A DNA stretch of 8,377 nucleotides. Origin: Mesorhizobium sp. (GTDB lineage Bacteria; Pseudomonadota; Alphaproteobacteria; Rhizobiales; Rhizobiaceae). The number at the start of each line of letters is the position of its first letter. Position 1 is the stretch's first letter. The stretch is from positions 1 to 8,377 of the forward strand of contig JAEKLU010000302.1 of assembly GCA_019509685.1 (NCBI GenBank). The letters are read 5' to 3'. Positions 6,650-8,377 of this stretch are shown here, piece by piece. Both the position numbers and the translations under genes were made by a program. The notes beneath the pieces were generated by a model. That model saw only the letters and a list, made by a program, of their open reading frames with translations. It was not told the DNA's origin and made no database searches.

Positions 6650-7645
6650 ATGACGGTTTTGGTGACAGGCGGTGCCGGCTATATCGGCAGCCATATGGTC
6701 TGGGAACTGCTCGACGCAGGTGAAAGCGTTGTAGTGCTCGACCGGCTTTCGACCGGTTTCGAATGGGCGGTGGCGCCTGAGGCAAAGCTGATCGTTGGCG
6801 ATGTCGCCGACCGTGAACTGGTCGGCCAGGTCATCCGCGAGAACAAGGTCGACGCCATTATCCACTTCGCCGGCTCGATCGTGGTGCCGGAATCGGTCGC
6901 CGACCCACTTGCCTATTACGAGAACAACACCTCGAAGACCCGCACGCTGATCGAGACCGCCGTGCGCGAGGGCGTGCCGCATTTCATCTTTTCTTCGACG
7001 GCCGCCGTCTATGGTGGCGCCGGACTGGAACCGGTGCGCGAGGATGCGCGACTGGCGCCGGAATCGCCCTATGGCCTCTCCAAGCTGATGAGCGAATGGA
7101 TGCTGCGCGACGCTGGTATGGCGCACGACATCCGCTACACGGCGCTGCGCTATTTCAACGTCGCCGGCGCCGATCCCAAGGGTCGTACCGGACAGTCGAC
7201 GCCCGGCGCCACGCATCTGATCAAGGTCGCCTGCGAGACCGCGCTCGGCAAGCGGCCTTTCATGCAGGTCTTCGGCCAGGACTATCCGACGCCGGACGGC
7301 ACCTGCATCCGCGACTACATCCATGTCAGCGACCTTGCCGCGGCGCACCGGCTGGCGCTGCAGCGGCTGCGCGAGGGCGGCCAGAGCCTGGTCGCCAATT
7401 GCGGCTACAGCCACGGCTATTCGGTGCTGGAAGTGATCGACAGCGTGCGCCGCGCCTTCGGCCATGATTTCGATGTCCGCATGGGCGACCGCCGCCCCGG
7501 CGATGCCGCGGCCGTGGTGGCCAACTCCGACCTTGCCCGTCAGGAATTCGGCTGGGCGCCGCAGCGCGACGATCTCGACCTCATCGTCAAGGATGCGTTG
7601 GCCTGGGAACGCATTTTGACGACCAAGAATTCAGTTCGAAATTAA
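6650..7645 (+). CDS. galE: UDP-glucose 4-epimerase
   Basis: This cytosolic NAD-dependent enzyme of the extended short-chain dehydrogenase family interconverts UDP-glucose and UDP-galactose. In rhizobia the product feeds exopolysaccharide and lipopolysaccharide synthesis (the orthologue is often called exoB). The 331-residue length is normal. The N-terminal MTVLVTGGAGYIGSHMV carries the NAD-binding GxxGxxG (Gly7, Gly10, Gly13). FSSTAAVYG supplies Thr117 at the usual catalytic Ser/Thr position, and SPYGLSKLMSE supplies the Tyr141-x3-Lys145 pair. LRYFNVAGAD and TCIRDYIHVSDLA are conserved sugar-nucleotide-binding segments of GalE. An in-frame ATG at 6608 would add 14 residues. ATG 6650 is preferred because GAGGA (6639-6643) lies six bases upstream and translation then begins at the Rossmann strand. 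A TTGAGA hexamer (6608-6613) could be a -35, but no good -10 follows. No clear terminator follows the stop. Confidence 0.95.
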   Translation: MTVLVTGGAGYIGSHMVWELLDAGESVVVLDRLSTGFEWAVAPEAKLIVGDVADRELVGQVIRENKVDAIIHFAGSIVVPESVADPLAYYENNTSKTRTLIETAVREGVPHFIFSSTAAVYGGAGLEPVREDARLAPESPYGLSKLMSEWMLRDAGMAHDIRYTALRYFNVAGADPKGRTGQSTPGATHLIKVACETALGKRPFMQVFGQDYPTPDGTCIRDYIHVSDLAAAHRLALQRLREGGQSLVANCGYSHGYSVLEVIDSVRRAFGHDFDVRMGDRRPGDAAAVVANSDLARQEFGWAPQRDDLDLIVKDALAWERILTTKNSVRN

Positions 7646-7746
7646 ACTGTTGGGCCAAGGGCTCGTCCGGCGCATTTATACACGGTATTGAGGCTCATTC
7701 AGGTGGTGCGAGGATGCGCGCCGTCGGCATGACCTTGAGGGGCGGC
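7646..7746 (+). other. Short galE-dadA spacer
   Basis: I see no hairpin with a T-run and no strong promoter here, only an AT-rich patch (ATTTATAC near 7674-7681). Co-transcription of dadA with galE is therefore possible but not shown. The purine-rich AGGTGG at 7701-7706 could serve the alternative dadA start at 7714. Confidence 0.4.
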
Positions 7747-8377
7747 ATGAAAATCGTGGTGCTTGGCGCCGGTGTGGTTGGCACGGCGGCTGCGTATTAC
7801 CTGGCCGCCGACGGCCATGAGGTGACGGTGATCGAGCGTCACGAAGCCGTGGCGCGCGGCACCAGCCAATCCAATGCCGGACTGGTATCGCCGGGCGATG
7901 CGACAGCCTGGCCTTCGCCCGCAGCACTGAAGACCTTCCTGCGCGGGCTCTGGAACCACGATCTCGGCATCAAGGTCAGGCTCAGCCTCGATCCGTATTT
8001 TTATGCCTGGAGCCTGCGCTTCCTGCGCGAATGCACGGTCAAGCGACTGCGCGCCAACACCGACGTCAAGCTCAGGCTGGCGCTCCATTCCCGCGCGTGC
8101 ATCAACGCCTTGTCGGACGCGACCGGCATCCACTATGACGAGCGCAAGAAGGGCATCCTGTACTTCTTCCGCTCGCAAAAGAGCCTGGACCACGGCACCG
8201 ACAATTACCGCTATCTGGCCGAGCATGGCTTGCCGATCGAGATCGTCGGCCGCGAGCGCTTGGCCGAACTGGAGCCGGGGCTGGCCGGCGTCAAGGACAA
8301 GATCGCCGGCGGTGTTTATTCGCCGATCGACCAGACCGGCGATTCCAAGCAGTTCACCGACAATCTCGCCGCCTTTG
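7747..8377 (+). CDS. dadA: D-amino acid dehydrogenase small subunit-like FAD oxidoreductase (3' end cut by window)
   Basis: The first 210 codons of a DAO/DadA-family flavoprotein are present and the frame is open at the right edge. DadA oxidatively deaminates D-amino acids to 2-oxo acids at the inner membrane, passing electrons to the respiratory chain; with a racemase it supports L-alanine catabolism. The N-terminal MKIVVLGAGVVGTAAAYYLA has the FAD dinucleotide motif GxGxxG (Gly7, Gly9, Gly12), with Glu30 (VTVIERH) placed to bind the ribose. The family signature SxxNAGxxSPG is present from Ser40 to Gly50, and GGVYSPIDQTGDSKQFTDNL aligns with the DadA segment LPNDETGDCQLFTQNL. Family proteins run to about 415-430 residues, so about half is visible. 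ATG 7747 is chosen because homologues begin at the Rossmann strand and GAGGGG (7737-7742) lies four bases upstream. In-frame ATGs at 7714 and 7729 are possible. The gene lies 101 bases after galE with no clear terminator between. Confidence 0.88.
   Translation, partial: MKIVVLGAGVVGTAAAYYLAADGHEVTVIERHEAVARGTSQSNAGLVSPGDATAWPSPAALKTFLRGLWNHDLGIKVRLSLDPYFYAWSLRFLRECTVKRLRANTDVKLRLALHSRACINALSDATGIHYDERKKGILYFFRSQKSLDHGTDNYRYLAEHGLPIEIVGRERLAELEPGLAGVKDKIAGGVYSPIDQTGDSKQFTDNLAAF

Noticed and set aside
6563..7465. 300-codon minus-strand frame opposite galE
   Set aside because: galE is complete on the plus strand with its Rossmann and YxxxK motifs. The reverse frame shows no recognisable domain.
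1..8377. Search by eye for CRISPR arrays, insertion sequences, phage or defence genes, tRNA or rRNA
   Set aside because: No regularly spaced direct repeats, transposase or integrase motifs, or tRNA-like cloverleaf were seen. Gene content is ordinary chromosomal metabolism and sensing.

Overview
The window is a GC-rich stretch of ordinary bacterial chromosome, most likely from an alphaproteobacterium of the order Hyphomicrobiales (Rhizobiales), and probably Mesorhizobium or a close relative. Three things point there: a C4-pathway 5-aminolevulinate synthase (HemA), which alphaproteobacteria use; a sodium/solute-symporter-like histidine kinase; and palindromic intergenic repeats resembling the mosaic elements (RIME type) known from rhizobia. 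This placement comes from recognising sequence, not from a search.

Layout from left to right. (1) Positions 1-2883, minus strand: the first 961 codons of a large membrane sensor histidine kinase, cut by the left edge. Its order is symporter-like membrane domain, STAC-like linker, PAS, coiled coil, HisKA, start of the ATPase domain. It starts at GTG behind a strong ribosome binding site that touches a 54-bp palindromic repeat (2900-2953). (2) A 232-bp divergent spacer with two terminator-like hairpins, then mscL (3186-3608, plus) and a strong intrinsic terminator (3630-3659). (3) A class I/II aminotransferase (3684-4844, plus) that begins only 24 bases after the terminator and has no ATG start or good ribosome binding site. 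(4) A 242-bp non-coding block (4854-5095) of stacked hairpins bounded by imperfect inverted repeats. It fills the gap between the convergent aminotransferase and hemA genes and contains a two-palindrome RIME-like core. (5) hemA (6372 down to 5095, minus), then a 277-bp divergent spacer with a candidate hemA promoter. (6) galE (6650-7645, plus). (7) The 5' part of a dadA-like D-amino acid dehydrogenase (from 7747, plus), cut by the right edge.

The genes do not form an obvious pathway. They cover signal transduction, osmotic emergency release (MscL), amino-acid metabolism (aminotransferase, DadA), haem precursor synthesis (HemA, which uses PLP, glycine and succinyl-CoA) and UDP-sugar supply for surface polysaccharide (GalE). 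Most are separated by divergent promoters, convergent ends or terminators, so they are probably transcribed singly; galE and dadA could be co-transcribed.

I found no phage, insertion sequence, CRISPR array, tRNA, rRNA or defence genes, and nothing that looks like a new multi-gene system. The most interesting non-standard material is the intergenic repeat block at 4854-5095, the palindrome against the kinase ribosome binding site, and several start-site questions.
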